This document shows positions 47,135-56,217 of a stretch of 64,000 bases of DNA, in pieces. The notes below the pieces were generated by a model. The model was not told the DNA's origin. It saw only the letters and a list, made by a program, of their open reading frames with translations, and did no database searches. A program made the translations under genes and the position numbers. The stretch lies in assembly GCA_964482055.1 (NCBI GenBank), contig CAYZVX010000002.1:1-64000 (forward strand), in the 5' to 3' direction. Position 1 is the stretch's first letter. The number at the start of each line of letters is the position of its first letter. Source of the stretch: G020354085 sp964482055. GTDB taxonomy: Bacteria; Pseudomonadota; Gammaproteobacteria; Acidiferrobacterales; Sulfurifustaceae.

Positions 47135-47215
47135 GCCTCCCGGGTTTCGGGTTTCGCGTTGACGGTATTGCAGCCAAATCATGAACCCGAGACCCGAGAC
47201 CCGAGACCCGAGACT
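47135..47215 (+). repeat. Tandem ACCCGAG repeat with inverted partner at the folA start
   Basis: Four perfect ACCCGAG units at 47185-47212 start inside folA codon 2. Upstream, GGGTTTCGGGTTTC at 47142-47155 can pair with two consecutive units over 14 bp (with two G-U pairs in RNA). The folA ATG at 47181 lies in the loop. Confidence 0.65.
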
Positions 47216-47699
47216 CTCAATCATCGCGGCCATGGCCACCAACCGCGTGATCGGCATCGATAACCGGCTGCCCTGGCAGCTGCCGAATGATCTGCGGCAT
47301 TTTCGCCTGACCACGACCGGTCACGCGGTGATCATGGGCCGCAAGAACTACGAGTCGATTGGCAAGCCGCTGCGCGACCGGACCAACATCGTCGTGACAC
47401 GCAACCGAAACTTCGCCGCGCCCGGTTGCGTTGTGGTGCACTCGCTGGCCGAAGCCATTGCCGCGGCTGGCACCGACGACGAGATCTTCGTGATCGGCGG
47501 GGCGGAGATCTATGCACAGGCGCTGCCGCTGGCGCGGCGCATGTACCTCACCCTGGTGCACGCCGATGTTGCTGGCGATACGTACTTTCCGGAGTTCGAC
47601 TGGAATGCCTGGCGAATCGTCAGGCGCGAGGACCATGATGCCGACGACCGCCACGCCTATCGATACAGCTTTCTGACCTTGGAACGCAAAGCGCCATGA
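47181..47699 (+). CDS. folA: Dihydrofolate reductase
   Basis: A 172-residue protein. LSIIAAMATNRVIGIDNRLPWQ, HFRLTTTGHAVIMGRKNYESIGKPL and EIFVIGGAEIYAQALP are the usual DHFR blocks. The first 11 residues (MNPRPETRDPR) come from a tandem DNA repeat and are not part of the conserved fold. It reduces dihydrofolate to tetrahydrofolate. The stop overlaps the next gene by 4 bp. Confidence 0.94.
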   Translation: MNPRPETRDPRLSIIAAMATNRVIGIDNRLPWQLPNDLRHFRLTTTGHAVIMGRKNYESIGKPLRDRTNIVVTRNRNFAAPGCVVVHSLAEAIAAAGTDDEIFVIGGAEIYAQALPLARRMYLTLVHADVAGDTYFPEFDWNAWRIVRREDHDADDRHAYRYSFLTLERKAP

Positions 47700-48391
47700 A
47701 GCCTTTCCTCTGGAGCCTTTCGGCCGCGGCTTTTGCCGCAAGCGCGCTGCCCGCCGCGCTCGCCACCGCCGCTGGACCGCTGCCGCACTACCAGGACGCC
47801 ACGACCTCGGAGTTCACCCTGCAGGGCGGCCGTGCGGACCTGGCGCTCGACTACAGCGGCGCCAAGATCGATATCCAGGCCGACATGGCAAGCCTGGCGC
47901 TGCGCCAGCGCATCGCCGATCGTGTCCACCTCGGCCTGCTCGGCGGATGGACCGCCGTGACCCAGACCGACAGCCCGCTCGCCGCGGGGCTGAAGCCGAG
48001 TGGCGTCCATGCCGGTCTGTCGCTGGATGTCGATATCATCACGCTCGAACGCTGGTCTGCTTTTGCCGGGGTGGCATATACCTATCGGCGCGTCGAAGAC
48101 GACGCCGTCGGCCGGGCCATCAGGCTGGATTGGGACGAGTGGCGCGCGCAGTTGGGCGGCAGCATCGGGCTGGGAACGCTGCGCTTCTACGGCGGCGCAA
48201 GCTACGGGGCCGTCGATGGCACGCAACGCACCAGCGGGGCGGCCGATAGCACGACGGATTTTGAGGTCTCCGGCAAGGCCGGCGGCTTCCTGGGCGTCGA
48301 CTTGCGCCTCGACACGGACGGTTACGTCGGCGTTGAAGCTCGCACGGGGCTCGACGAGGGCTGGTTGGTGTACTTCAGGCATCGCTACTGA
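47696..48391 (+). CDS. Small outer-membrane beta-barrel protein
   Basis: A 231-residue protein with signal peptide MKPFLWSLSAAAFAASALPA. The mature part alternates hydrophobic residues as in membrane strands and ends in VYFRHRY, with a terminal aromatic residue as barrel proteins have. FAGVAYTYRRVEDDAVG and LGTLRFYGGASYGAVDG are typical hairpins. It is coupled to folA by an ATGA overlap. Function is unknown. Confidence 0.65.
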   Translation: MKPFLWSLSAAAFAASALPAALATAAGPLPHYQDATTSEFTLQGGRADLALDYSGAKIDIQADMASLALRQRIADRVHLGLLGGWTAVTQTDSPLAAGLKPSGVHAGLSLDVDIITLERWSAFAGVAYTYRRVEDDAVGRAIRLDWDEWRAQLGGSIGLGTLRFYGGASYGAVDGTQRTSGAADSTTDFEVSGKAGGFLGVDLRLDTDGYVGVEARTGLDEGWLVYFRHRY

Positions 48392-48481
48392 CTGCCAACA
48401 TAGCCAGTTCGATGTCCTGCCCGCGCGGCCGCGTAAGCTGCCCAAGCGCCTTGCTTCGACAGCTGCCCTCGGGGTCAGCCG

Positions 48482-51310
48482 TTATCCGATCTGCGCCGCG
48501 AGCTCGCGCGCCTGTTTCTTCTGCTGCTCGCTGCCCTCGCTGATGACCTCATCGAGTATGCTGCGTGCGCCTTCGGCGTCTCCCATGTCGATATAGGCCT
48601 TGGCAAGATCGAGCTTGGTTGCGGTCTCGTCCCACTGCTGCAAACCACCGCTGTCCTCGACAGGCGTCGCCTCCTCGTGGGTGGCGGGCACACCGAGACC
48701 TGCGAATTCCGCAGCCGCGGGCTCGGCCTCGGGTGCGGCAGGGGCCGCCGCTAAGGGTTTCGACGGAGCGAAGTCGATGACGTTTTCCTCGGCCGGCGAG
48801 CCGAAATCCAGCGCGTCCAGACCGGTGTCCGGCGCGCTGGCCGCCGCTGCAGCGCCGAAATCGAGCGGCTCGTCCATTTTCATGGTCGCGGCGAAATCGA
48901 CGGACTGCGGTGCGCTCGGCGGCGCCGGCGCGCCCAAATCAAAATCAAACTCGGGTGCCGGGGCGGCGGCCTTGGGCTCCGCCGGTGTGCCGGCGCCAAG
49001 ATCAAAGTCGAGCGTTTCCGAATCGCCGCCCGTCTGACCGAATTTTGCCGGTGGCGCCGTGCTCAGTTCTGCGGCCGCCAAGCCGGTCAACGTGTCAGCC
49101 AGGGCCGCGGCGCCAACCGCGGCGCCGGCCGCCGCCTTCGCCGCGGGTTTGCCGCCGCGAAACATCGGGTTTTCCGGGTCGAGCTTGCGTCCCAGGTCGG
49201 CGACCTTGTCCCAGTGCTTGCCGCCCTTGCCGCCGGTTTGCGCGTACAGCTCCTCGGCCAGTGTGGTGAACGCATTTACGTCGTTGCGCTGGTGATAGAT
49301 CTCGAGCAACTTGACCTTGAGCTCCTCACGCTGCGGGTTCTTGACGATGGCTTCCTTGAGAATCTCCTCAGCGGTCTCGTCGCGTCCGTACGCCAGATAC
49401 ACCTCGGCCTCGGCGATCGGATCGACTTCGTCGGTGTGGATGTTGCCCATGCCGCCCTGGCTGAAATCGCTCAAGAACGACGTGTCGCCGCTGGCAACCG
49501 GCTGGCCGCTGGCGGCGTCGGTCGTGCTCGCCGAGGAGCTACTTACCGCCTCGGCTGACAGGATGCTTTCCTCAAACTCGGCGATCGAACGGCGCCGGCG
49601 GCGCAGGTAGACGATTCCGATGGCGCCGGCCGCCAGCACCACCAAGCCCAGCAATACTGGCATGAGCTCACCGCCGAACACGCTGTCGGCGAGCTCGGCA
49701 AGGACGCTCTTCTCTTCCACCGGCGCAGGCGGTGCCGCGGGCTTCTTCGCTACCGGGGCGGGCTTGGCGGGCGGCGCCGCGGGCTTCGGCGCCTCGGCCG
49801 GTGCTGGGACCTCGGGCTTCGCCGCGGGCGGCGCCTCGGCCGCTTTGGCCGGTTCGGGCTTTGGTGCCGCAGGCTTGGGCGGGGTGGCTTCCTTTCTCTC
49901 GATCTCGATCAGGCGCGCCTCGCGCTTCAACTGCTCGCGCACCATGCCGATCTTGTCACCCAACTCCTTCGCCTCGAGTTGCTTCGACACGAGCGACTCT
50001 TCAAGGGTCGAGACGCGCTCCCCGAGTGCCTGGCGTTCGCGCTGCGCGGCGTCCTTGGGCGCCTCGGTCTGCGCGAGCGGCTTGTCCGCGGCGGGCTTCT
50101 TGGCCTCCGCCTCGGCGCGCACGATCTTGAGCAGCTCGTCCTGCGCAGCCGCCACATCGGGCGACGGCTTGGTCTCCTTGGGTGCAGGCTTTTGCTCTTT
50201 CGCTGATGGCACCGGCTCGAGCGGCTTCGCTTCGGTTGTCGCCGGCGGGACTTCTGCCTCACTCACCTTGAGGGCGCGACTCGCACCGGCAAGCTTCAGC
50301 TTGTATTCCTGCCACACGTCGTATTGCGCGCGGAACTCGCGGCGCGCATCGGCAACCGGCGTTGTTTCCATCTCCTCGCGTTCCGGGATACGCAGGATCT
50401 TGCCAGCGCGCAGGTTGTTCACGTTCTTGCCAAAGAACGCGTCCGGATTGACGCGGAAGATGGCCAGGATGACCTGCTCCACGGCGAGCGACTTGTCGGG
50501 GCGAACGCGTTCTGAGATTTCCCACAGCGTGTCGCCCGGCTTGACGTGGTACTCACTCACCGCCGCCGGCATGGGAGCAGCCGGCGCGGTCGCCGGTTCG
50601 GCGGCGCGCGGGGCGAGCTCGGTTACGACCGGCGCGGCCTCGCGCGGCGGCTCCGGCCAGCCGGTCGCTGGCGATATCGTTACTTCGCTCGGCGCCGTAT
50701 CGGGGCCCAACAGTCGTTCTTCCCGCGCGCTTGGCCGTTCCTCGGCTGGCGCCTGCGGCGCGCCGACTTGGCGCTGCGGCGGCGGCAGCTCTTGCACGGC
50801 GGGTTGCGGTGCAGCTGGCGGCGCGGCTTCAGGCGCAGCCTTCGCGAGCTCTGGAACGGCAACGGCCGCTGGCGCGCCCGGCACCTGCGTCGGCAGGTCG
50901 ACCAGAGCCGTGTACTCCCGAACCAGGCGTGTGCCGGGCCACTCGACCTGAAGCAAGAGGTGCAGGAATGGCTCGTCGATAGGTTCGTCGGTGGTGAGCC
51001 GCAGAAAGTGCTGACCGTCGCTGCGCTTGGAAACGACGAACTTGATCCTCGAAAGGTACGGCAGGCGCTCGACGCCCGCGTTTGCGTAAACCTCCGCGGG
51101 CGCCAATGTGACCTTCAATCCCTTCAGCTCCCGGTCAGAGACCGACGTCAACTCGATCTCGGCGTTGAGCGGCTCGTTTAGCGCTGACAGCACGCGAAGC
51201 TTGCCGAGCCCCAAAGCCTGGGTGACGATCGGGAACGCTATCAGTGCGCACGCCAACAACCACGGCGTCACCCAAAGACTGCCCCTGCTAAGTTGGCGCA
51301 TGCCTTTCAC
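48482..51310 (-). CDS. fimV: FimV/HubP-family polar hub protein
   Basis: A 942-residue protein. An N-terminal export region and conserved FimV domain (LGKLRVLSALNEPLNAEIEL) are followed by a LysM domain (YHVKPGDTLWEISERVRPDK). A Pro/Ala/Lys-rich and coiled-coil middle leads to one membrane segment (LMPVLLGLVVLAAGAIGIVY). The cytoplasmic part is acidic and ends in the FimV C-terminal domain (LDLAKAYIDMGDAEGARSIL). It organises the cell pole, type IV pili and chemotaxis proteins. It lies downstream of asd, as in Pseudomonas. Confidence 0.93.
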   Translation of the reverse strand: MKGMRQLSRGSLWVTPWLLACALIAFPIVTQALGLGKLRVLSALNEPLNAEIELTSVSDRELKGLKVTLAPAEVYANAGVERLPYLSRIKFVVSKRSDGQHFLRLTTDEPIDEPFLHLLLQVEWPGTRLVREYTALVDLPTQVPGAPAAVAVPELAKAAPEAAPPAAPQPAVQELPPPQRQVGAPQAPAEERPSAREERLLGPDTAPSEVTISPATGWPEPPREAAPVVTELAPRAAEPATAPAAPMPAAVSEYHVKPGDTLWEISERVRPDKSLAVEQVILAIFRVNPDAFFGKNVNNLRAGKILRIPEREEMETTPVADARREFRAQYDVWQEYKLKLAGASRALKVSEAEVPPATTEAKPLEPVPSAKEQKPAPKETKPSPDVAAAQDELLKIVRAEAEAKKPAADKPLAQTEAPKDAAQRERQALGERVSTLEESLVSKQLEAKELGDKIGMVREQLKREARLIEIERKEATPPKPAAPKPEPAKAAEAPPAAKPEVPAPAEAPKPAAPPAKPAPVAKKPAAPPAPVEEKSVLAELADSVFGGELMPVLLGLVVLAAGAIGIVYLRRRRRSIAEFEESILSAEAVSSSSASTTDAASGQPVASGDTSFLSDFSQGGMGNIHTDEVDPIAEAEVYLAYGRDETAEEILKEAIVKNPQREELKVKLLEIYHQRNDVNAFTTLAEELYAQTGGKGGKHWDKVADLGRKLDPENPMFRGGKPAAKAAAGAAVGAAALADTLTGLAAAELSTAPPAKFGQTGGDSETLDFDLGAGTPAEPKAAAPAPEFDFDLGAPAPPSAPQSVDFAATMKMDEPLDFGAAAAASAPDTGLDALDFGSPAEENVIDFAPSKPLAAAPAAPEAEPAAAEFAGLGVPATHEEATPVEDSGGLQQWDETATKLDLAKAYIDMGDAEGARSILDEVISEGSEQQKKQARELAAQIG

Positions 51311-51678
51311 CTTGAAATTCGCCTCTCCTGCATTTTATTGCCTTTTCGCGACCGCACGTTATGAATTCATGATAGTAAGACTCTTTACGAATCTCAACTA
51401 ACTATAGCTGCCAGATAATGTTTTGCGATGCGGTCGGTCCCGTAAGAACCGGCGGGGCACCGAAGGGACGGCGGCTATGCGGGCGCAGCCGGGCTCCCCC
51501 AAACCCGAAAGGACTATAACAGAACCGCTACATCAGCAGCGCGCACCGCTGTTTTAGGGTATAGCTGCCGGGGGACGCACGGCAACGCCCGGCGCTCAGC
51601 AGCGCAGAGCGGGAGGTTCGGCGCCTATGCTCAGCGAGCGGGGCCCTGCGATAGGCACCGGCGGCCCCTCGTCTTGCC
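51311..51678. other. Intergenic region between asd and fimV
   Basis: 368 bp without a gene. The 110 bp nearest fimV are unusually AT-rich for this sequence and should hold its promoter, though I could not fix -35/-10 boxes. Near the asd end is an inverted repeat, GGCGCCTATGC with GCGATAGGCACC at 51620-51659, a possible attenuator without a T-run. Confidence 0.45.
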
Positions 51679-52791
51679 CTAAACCTCGAGCAAAATGCGC
51701 AGCATCCGGCGCAGCGGTTCGGCTGCCCCCCAAAGGAGCTGGTCGCCCACTGTAAACGCCCCCAGGTACTCCGGGCCCATATTGAGCTTGCGCAGGCGTC
51801 CGACGGCGATGGTGAGCGTGCCGGTGACGGCCGCCGGGGTCAGCTCGCGCATGCTCGCCTCGCGCTCGTTCGGTACCACCTTGACCCAGCTGTTGTGGGC
51901 GGCGATGAGGCGATCGAGCTCCTCGAGCGGCACGTCGCGCTTGAGCTTGATGGTGAGTGCCTGGCTGTGACAGCGCATAGCGCCGACTCGCACGCAAATG
52001 CCGTCGATCGGGATCGGCCGAGCGGAACGACCGAGTATCTTGTTGGTTTCCGCCTGCCCCTTCCATTCCTCGCGCGACTGGCCGCTCTCGAGCTGCTTGT
52101 CGATGTAGGGAATGATGGAGCCCGCGAGCGGTACGCCGAAGAACTCCGTGGGGTAGTTGGGGCTACGGATGTGCTCGGCGACGGCGCGATCGATGTCGAG
52201 TATGGCCGAGGCCGGGTCGTTCAGCTTGTCCTTCACGGCGCTGTAAATGCTGCCCATCTGCTTGAGCAGCTCGCGCATGTTGTTGGCGCCGGCGCCCGAA
52301 GCGGCCTGATAGGTCATCGAGGTCATCCACTCGATCAGGTCGGCCTTGAACAGCCCGCCGAGGGCCATGAGCATGAGCGACACCGTGCAGTTACCGCCGA
52401 TATAATTCTTCACGCCCTTGGCGATGCCGTCCTTGATCACGTCCAGGTTCACCGGATCGAGGATGATGATCGCGTCCTTTTCCATGCGCAGCGCCGAGGC
52501 CGCGTCGATCCAGTAGCCCTTCCAGCCCGCCGCGCGCAGCTTCGGAAAGATCTCCGATGTGTACTCGCCGCCCTGGCAGGTAATGATGATGTCCATCGCC
52601 TTGAGCGCCTCGACGCTCCGCGCGTCCTTGAGTGGCGGCACGTCGCGCCCGATCGCCGGGCCCTGGCCGCCGACGTTGGAGGTGGTGAAGAACACCGGTT
52701 CGATGTGCTCGAAATCCCGTTCTTCCCGCATGCGGCCCATGAGCACCGAGCCCACCATGCCGCGCCAGCCGACCAATCCCACTCGCTTCAT
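51679..52791 (-). CDS. asd: Aspartate-semialdehyde dehydrogenase
   Basis: A 370-residue enzyme of the gammaproteobacterial type. It has VGLVGWRGMVGSVLM (NADP site), the catalytic Cys in YIGGNCTVSLMLMAL, and VRVGAMRCHSQALTIKLKRD. It makes aspartate semialdehyde for lysine, threonine, methionine and diaminopimelate. It lies 27 bp downstream of leuB on the same strand, the conserved gammaproteobacterial order. Confidence 0.96.
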   Translation of the reverse strand: MKRVGLVGWRGMVGSVLMGRMREERDFEHIEPVFFTTSNVGGQGPAIGRDVPPLKDARSVEALKAMDIIITCQGGEYTSEIFPKLRAAGWKGYWIDAASALRMEKDAIIILDPVNLDVIKDGIAKGVKNYIGGNCTVSLMLMALGGLFKADLIEWMTSMTYQAASGAGANNMRELLKQMGSIYSAVKDKLNDPASAILDIDRAVAEHIRSPNYPTEFFGVPLAGSIIPYIDKQLESGQSREEWKGQAETNKILGRSARPIPIDGICVRVGAMRCHSQALTIKLKRDVPLEELDRLIAAHNSWVKVVPNEREASMRELTPAAVTGTLTIAVGRLRKLNMGPEYLGAFTVGDQLLWGAAEPLRRMLRILLEV

Positions 52792-52818
52792 TTTCTTGAC
52801 CTCAGCGTCTGATAGTGT

Positions 52819-53889
52819 TCACAGCGCCGCGACCACCGCGTCGCCCATCTCTTTCGTGCCGACCTTTTTCGTGCCCTCAGTCCAGATGTCGCCGGTGCGG
52901 TAACCCTGGTCCAGCACCTTCGATACCGCTTGCTCGACTCGGTCGGCAAGTGCCGGTTCGTTCAGCGTGTAGCGCAGCATCATCGCTACCGACAGAATGG
53001 TGGCGAGCGGATTGGCGACACCCTGGCCGGCGATGTCCGGCGCGCTGCCGTGGATCGGCTCGTACATCCCCTTGCCTTTGGCATCCAGCGAGGCCGAGGG
53101 CAGCATGCCGATCGAACCGGTCAGCATCGAGGCCTGGTCCGAGAGGATGTCGCCAAACATGTTCTCGGTCACGATCACGTCGAACTGCTTCGGCGCGCGC
53201 ACCAGTTGCATGGCGGCATTGTCCACGTACATGTGGGTGAGCTCGACCTGCGGGTAGTTCTTGCCGACGCGAATCACCACCTCGCGCCACAGCTCCGAGA
53301 CCTCGAGCACATTGGCCTTGTCGACCGAGCACAGTCTCTTGCCACGCTTCATGGCGATGTCGAAGGCCGAGCGCGCGACGCGCTCGATCTCCGGTTCCGA
53401 GTAGATCATGGTGTTGAAGCCCTCGCGCACGCCGTCGTCGCGGGTGCGGATGCCGCGCGGCTTGCCGAAATACACCGAGCCGGTGAGCTCGCGCACGATC
53501 ATGAGATCAAGCCCCGCCACCACCTCGGGCCTGAGCGTCGAGGCCTGCACGAGCTGCGGATACATGACAGCCGGCCTAAGGTTGGCGAACAACCCGAGCG
53601 CGGCGCGAATACCGAGCAGGCCGCGCTCGGGCCGAAGCTCGCGCGGCAGCCGGTCGTACTGCGGTCCGCCCACCGCACCGAGCAACACGGCATCGGCCGA
53701 CTTGGCGAGCTTCAACGTCGATTCCGGCAGCGGGTGGCCGGCGGCGTCGTAGCCGGCGCCGCCGATCGGTGCCTGTTCCATCTCGATGTTCAGCCCGAAA
53801 CGCGCCTTGAGCGCGCTGATCACCTTCACCGCCTCGGCGACGATCTCCTGGCCGATACCGTCGCCGGGCAATACCGCGATTTTTTTCAT
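52819..53889 (-). CDS. leuB: 3-isopropylmalate dehydrogenase
   Basis: 356 residues from ATG 53889. It begins KKIAVLPGDGIGQEIV, with LLGAVGGPQYDRLP, the substrate-binding ELTGSVYFGKPRG, and TENMFGDILSDQASMLTGS. The NAD-binding EPIHGSAPDIAGQGVANP is present, so it uses NAD like other LeuB proteins. It catalyses the oxidative decarboxylation step of leucine synthesis. Confidence 0.97.
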   Translation of the reverse strand: MKKIAVLPGDGIGQEIVAEAVKVISALKARFGLNIEMEQAPIGGAGYDAAGHPLPESTLKLAKSADAVLLGAVGGPQYDRLPRELRPERGLLGIRAALGLFANLRPAVMYPQLVQASTLRPEVVAGLDLMIVRELTGSVYFGKPRGIRTRDDGVREGFNTMIYSEPEIERVARSAFDIAMKRGKRLCSVDKANVLEVSELWREVVIRVGKNYPQVELTHMYVDNAAMQLVRAPKQFDVIVTENMFGDILSDQASMLTGSIGMLPSASLDAKGKGMYEPIHGSAPDIAGQGVANPLATILSVAMMLRYTLNEPALADRVEQAVSKVLDQGYRTGDIWTEGTKKVGTKEMGDAVVAAL

Positions 53890-54000
53890 GCCTCGAATTC
53901 CTGGGAAATGCTCAACACCAAGATGCCGTCGACTCAACGACCCTTGAAATTTCCTTCACGCCTCGCTTCGAGTCTTTGCACCTTCACATTGCGCTGCGGG

Positions 54001-54639
54001 TCATACAAACAACCACGGCGCTTCCTGCCTGCGCCGCGCTTCGTAGGCCCGGATTTCGTCGACGTGCTGAAGCGTAAGCCCGATGTCGTCGAGGCCGTTC
54101 AACAGGCAGTGCTTGCGAAAGGCATCCACCTCGAACCTGAAGCTTTCCCCGGACGGCGTGGTGACCGTCTGCGCCACCAGATCGATGGTCAGTGTGTAGC
54201 CCGGCGTCGCCGCGCATTCCCGGAACAACCGATCCACGGTGTCGCGGTCGAGCACGATCGGCAACAGACCGTTCTTGAAGCTGTTGTTGTAGAAGATATC
54301 GGCAAAGCTCGGGGCGATGAGGGCGCGGATGCCGTAGTCGGCGAGCGCCCAGGCCGCATGCTCGCGCGAGCTGCCGCAGCCGAAATTGTCGCGCGCCAGA
54401 AGGATCTGCGCGCCCTGGTAGCGCGGCTGGTTGAGCACGAAATCCGGATTGAGGCGGCGCTTGCTGTGGTCCATGCCAGGCTCGCCCGGATCGAGATAGC
54501 GCCAGTCGTCGAACAGGTTCGGGCCAAAGCCCGTGCGCTTGATCGATTTCAGGTACTGCTTGGGGATGATCGCGTCGGTGTCGACGTTGGCGCGGTCGAG
54601 CGGCACCACGATTCCGGTGAGCTTTTCGAATTTCTGCAT
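54001..54639 (-). CDS. leuD: 3-isopropylmalate dehydratase small subunit
   Basis: 212 residues from ATG 54639. It has VPLDRANVDTDAIIPKQYL and DNFGCGSSREHAAWAL, which are diagnostic. It forms the isopropylmalate isomerase with LeuC, whose gene ends 36 bp upstream. 111 bp separate it from leuB, with no gene or strong hairpin between. Confidence 0.97.
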   Translation of the reverse strand: MQKFEKLTGIVVPLDRANVDTDAIIPKQYLKSIKRTGFGPNLFDDWRYLDPGEPGMDHSKRRLNPDFVLNQPRYQGAQILLARDNFGCGSSREHAAWALADYGIRALIAPSFADIFYNNSFKNGLLPIVLDRDTVDRLFRECAATPGYTLTIDLVAQTVTTPSGESFRFEVDAFRKHCLLNGLDDIGLTLQHVDEIRAYEARRRQEAPWLFV

Positions 54640-54675
54640 GGTTACTCCCATAGGCGGCAAGCCGCAAGCATCGAG

Positions 54676-56127
54676 CTACAGGCGGTTGGCATCGGCCTGG
54701 ACTTGCTGCGCGCGGGTTGCCGCTGGCAGCTCCCGGACGTCCACAAAATGCCCGGCGATCGCGGCCGCCGCGGCCATGGCCGGCGACACGAGATGCGTGC
54801 GCCCGCCGGCGCCCTGGCGGCCCTCGAAGTTGCGGTTCGACGTCGAGGCGCAGCGCTCGCCCGGCGCGAGCCGGTCGGCGTTCATCGCGAGGCACATCGA
54901 GCAGCCCGGCTCGCGCCATTCGAAGCCGGCGTCGCGGAAAATCCGGTCGAGCCCTTCCTTCTCGGCCTGCGCCTTCACGAGCCCGGAGCCGGGCACCACC
55001 ATGGCGAGCCTGATGGTCTTGGCCACCTTCTTGCCCCGGACCACGTCCGCCGCGGCGCGCAGGTCCTCGATGCGCGAATTCGTGCAAGAGCCGATGAAGA
55101 CCTTGTCGAGCCGGATGTCGCGAATGGGCGTTCCGGGCGCGAGCCCCATGTACTCGAGCGCGCGCGCGTAACTGCCGCGCTTGACGGGATCGGTCTCTCG
55201 CGCTGGATCGGGGACGCACCCATCCACCGCCACCACCATCTCCGGCGAGGTCCCCCAGCTCACCTGCGGCTTGATATCGGCGGCATTGAGCAACACTTCC
55301 TGGTCGAACGTGGCATCGGGATCGCTCTTGAGCTCGCGCCACGCCTTCACCGCCCTGTCCCAGAGCTCGCCCTTCGGCGCATACGGCCGGCCGCGAAAGT
55401 ACTCGATGGTCTTCTCGTCGACCGCCACCATGCCGGCGCGCGCGCCGGCCTCGATCGCCATGTTGCACACCGTCATGCGCCCCTCGACCGAGAGTGACTC
55501 GATGGCGCTGCCGGCAAACTCGATGGCATGACCGGTTCCGCCGGCGGTGCCGATCCGGCCGATGATCGCCAGCACCACGTCCTTGGCGGTGACGCCAGGG
55601 CCAAGCGCGCCTTCCACGCGCACCCGCATGTTCTTCGATTTCCTCTGGATCAGGCACTGGGTAGCGAGCACGTGCTCGACTTCGGAGGTGCCGATGCCGA
55701 AGGCGAGCGCGCCGAACGCGCCATGGGTCGAGGTATGCGAGTCGCCGCACACCACCGTCATGCCGGGTAGTGTGGCGCCCTGCTCCGGGCCGATGACATG
55801 CACGATGCCCTGGCGAGGGTCACCCATCCCGAACTCGGTGATGCCGAAGTCGCGGCAGTTCCGATCGAGGGTCTCGACCTGCAGACGCGACACCGGGTCA
55901 CGGATACCGCGCGCACGGTCGGTGGTTGGCACGTTGTGGTCGGCCGTGGCGAGATTGGTCTCGACGCGCCAGACCTTGCGACCGGCGAGCTTCAGGCCCT
56001 CGAAGGCCTGCGGGCTCGTGACCTCGTGCACCAGATGGCGGTCGATATAAAGCAGACAGGTGCCGTCCTCGTTCTGCCGCACGACGTGCGCGTCCCAAAG
56101 TTTGTCGTAGAGGGTCTTTCCGGTCAT
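54676..56127 (-). CDS. leuC: 3-isopropylmalate dehydratase large subunit
   Basis: A 483-residue aconitase-family enzyme. The three [4Fe-4S] cysteines lie in VVCGDSHTSTHGAFG, IGSCTNSR and PGCSMCLAMN. It starts MTGKTLYDKLWDAHVV as is usual. It isomerises 2- to 3-isopropylmalate. It is divergent from a LysR gene over 90 bp, which suggests activation of the leucine genes by that regulator. Confidence 0.97.
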   Translation of the reverse strand: MTGKTLYDKLWDAHVVRQNEDGTCLLYIDRHLVHEVTSPQAFEGLKLAGRKVWRVETNLATADHNVPTTDRARGIRDPVSRLQVETLDRNCRDFGITEFGMGDPRQGIVHVIGPEQGATLPGMTVVCGDSHTSTHGAFGALAFGIGTSEVEHVLATQCLIQRKSKNMRVRVEGALGPGVTAKDVVLAIIGRIGTAGGTGHAIEFAGSAIESLSVEGRMTVCNMAIEAGARAGMVAVDEKTIEYFRGRPYAPKGELWDRAVKAWRELKSDPDATFDQEVLLNAADIKPQVSWGTSPEMVVAVDGCVPDPARETDPVKRGSYARALEYMGLAPGTPIRDIRLDKVFIGSCTNSRIEDLRAAADVVRGKKVAKTIRLAMVVPGSGLVKAQAEKEGLDRIFRDAGFEWREPGCSMCLAMNADRLAPGERCASTSNRNFEGRQGAGGRTHLVSPAMAAAAAIAGHFVDVRELPAATRAQQVQADANRL

Positions 56128-56167
56128 GGTCGGTCACCTGCGCGGTTGCCCAGATCTTAGGCGCACG

Positions 56168-56206
56168 TTATAAATAACTCAAATTCATATTTCGCATACT
56201 TTTCAT
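56168..56206. promoter_or_regulatory. AT-rich leuC/LysR divergent control region
   Basis: The only clearly AT-rich stretch in the 90-bp gap between leuC and the LysR gene. LysR regulators bind T-N11-A sites in such gaps. I could see dyad-like words (ATAAATAAC, ATTCATAT) but no clean site, so the exact operator is undecided. Confidence 0.3.
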
Positions 56207-56217
56207 TCCCAGTCGAT

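Noticed and set aside
47185..47212. CRISPR-like tandem repeat
   Set aside because: The unit is 7 bp with no spacers. It is a simple tandem repeat at the folA start.
51620..51659. Terminator after asd
   Set aside because: The inverted repeat is real, but it has G-T mismatches, a long loop and no T-run on the - strand.
52930..55497. Long open frame on the + strand across leuB, leuD and the end of leuC
   Set aside because: It is a shadow of GC-rich codons in genes whose families are certain on the other strand, and it has no recognisable motif.
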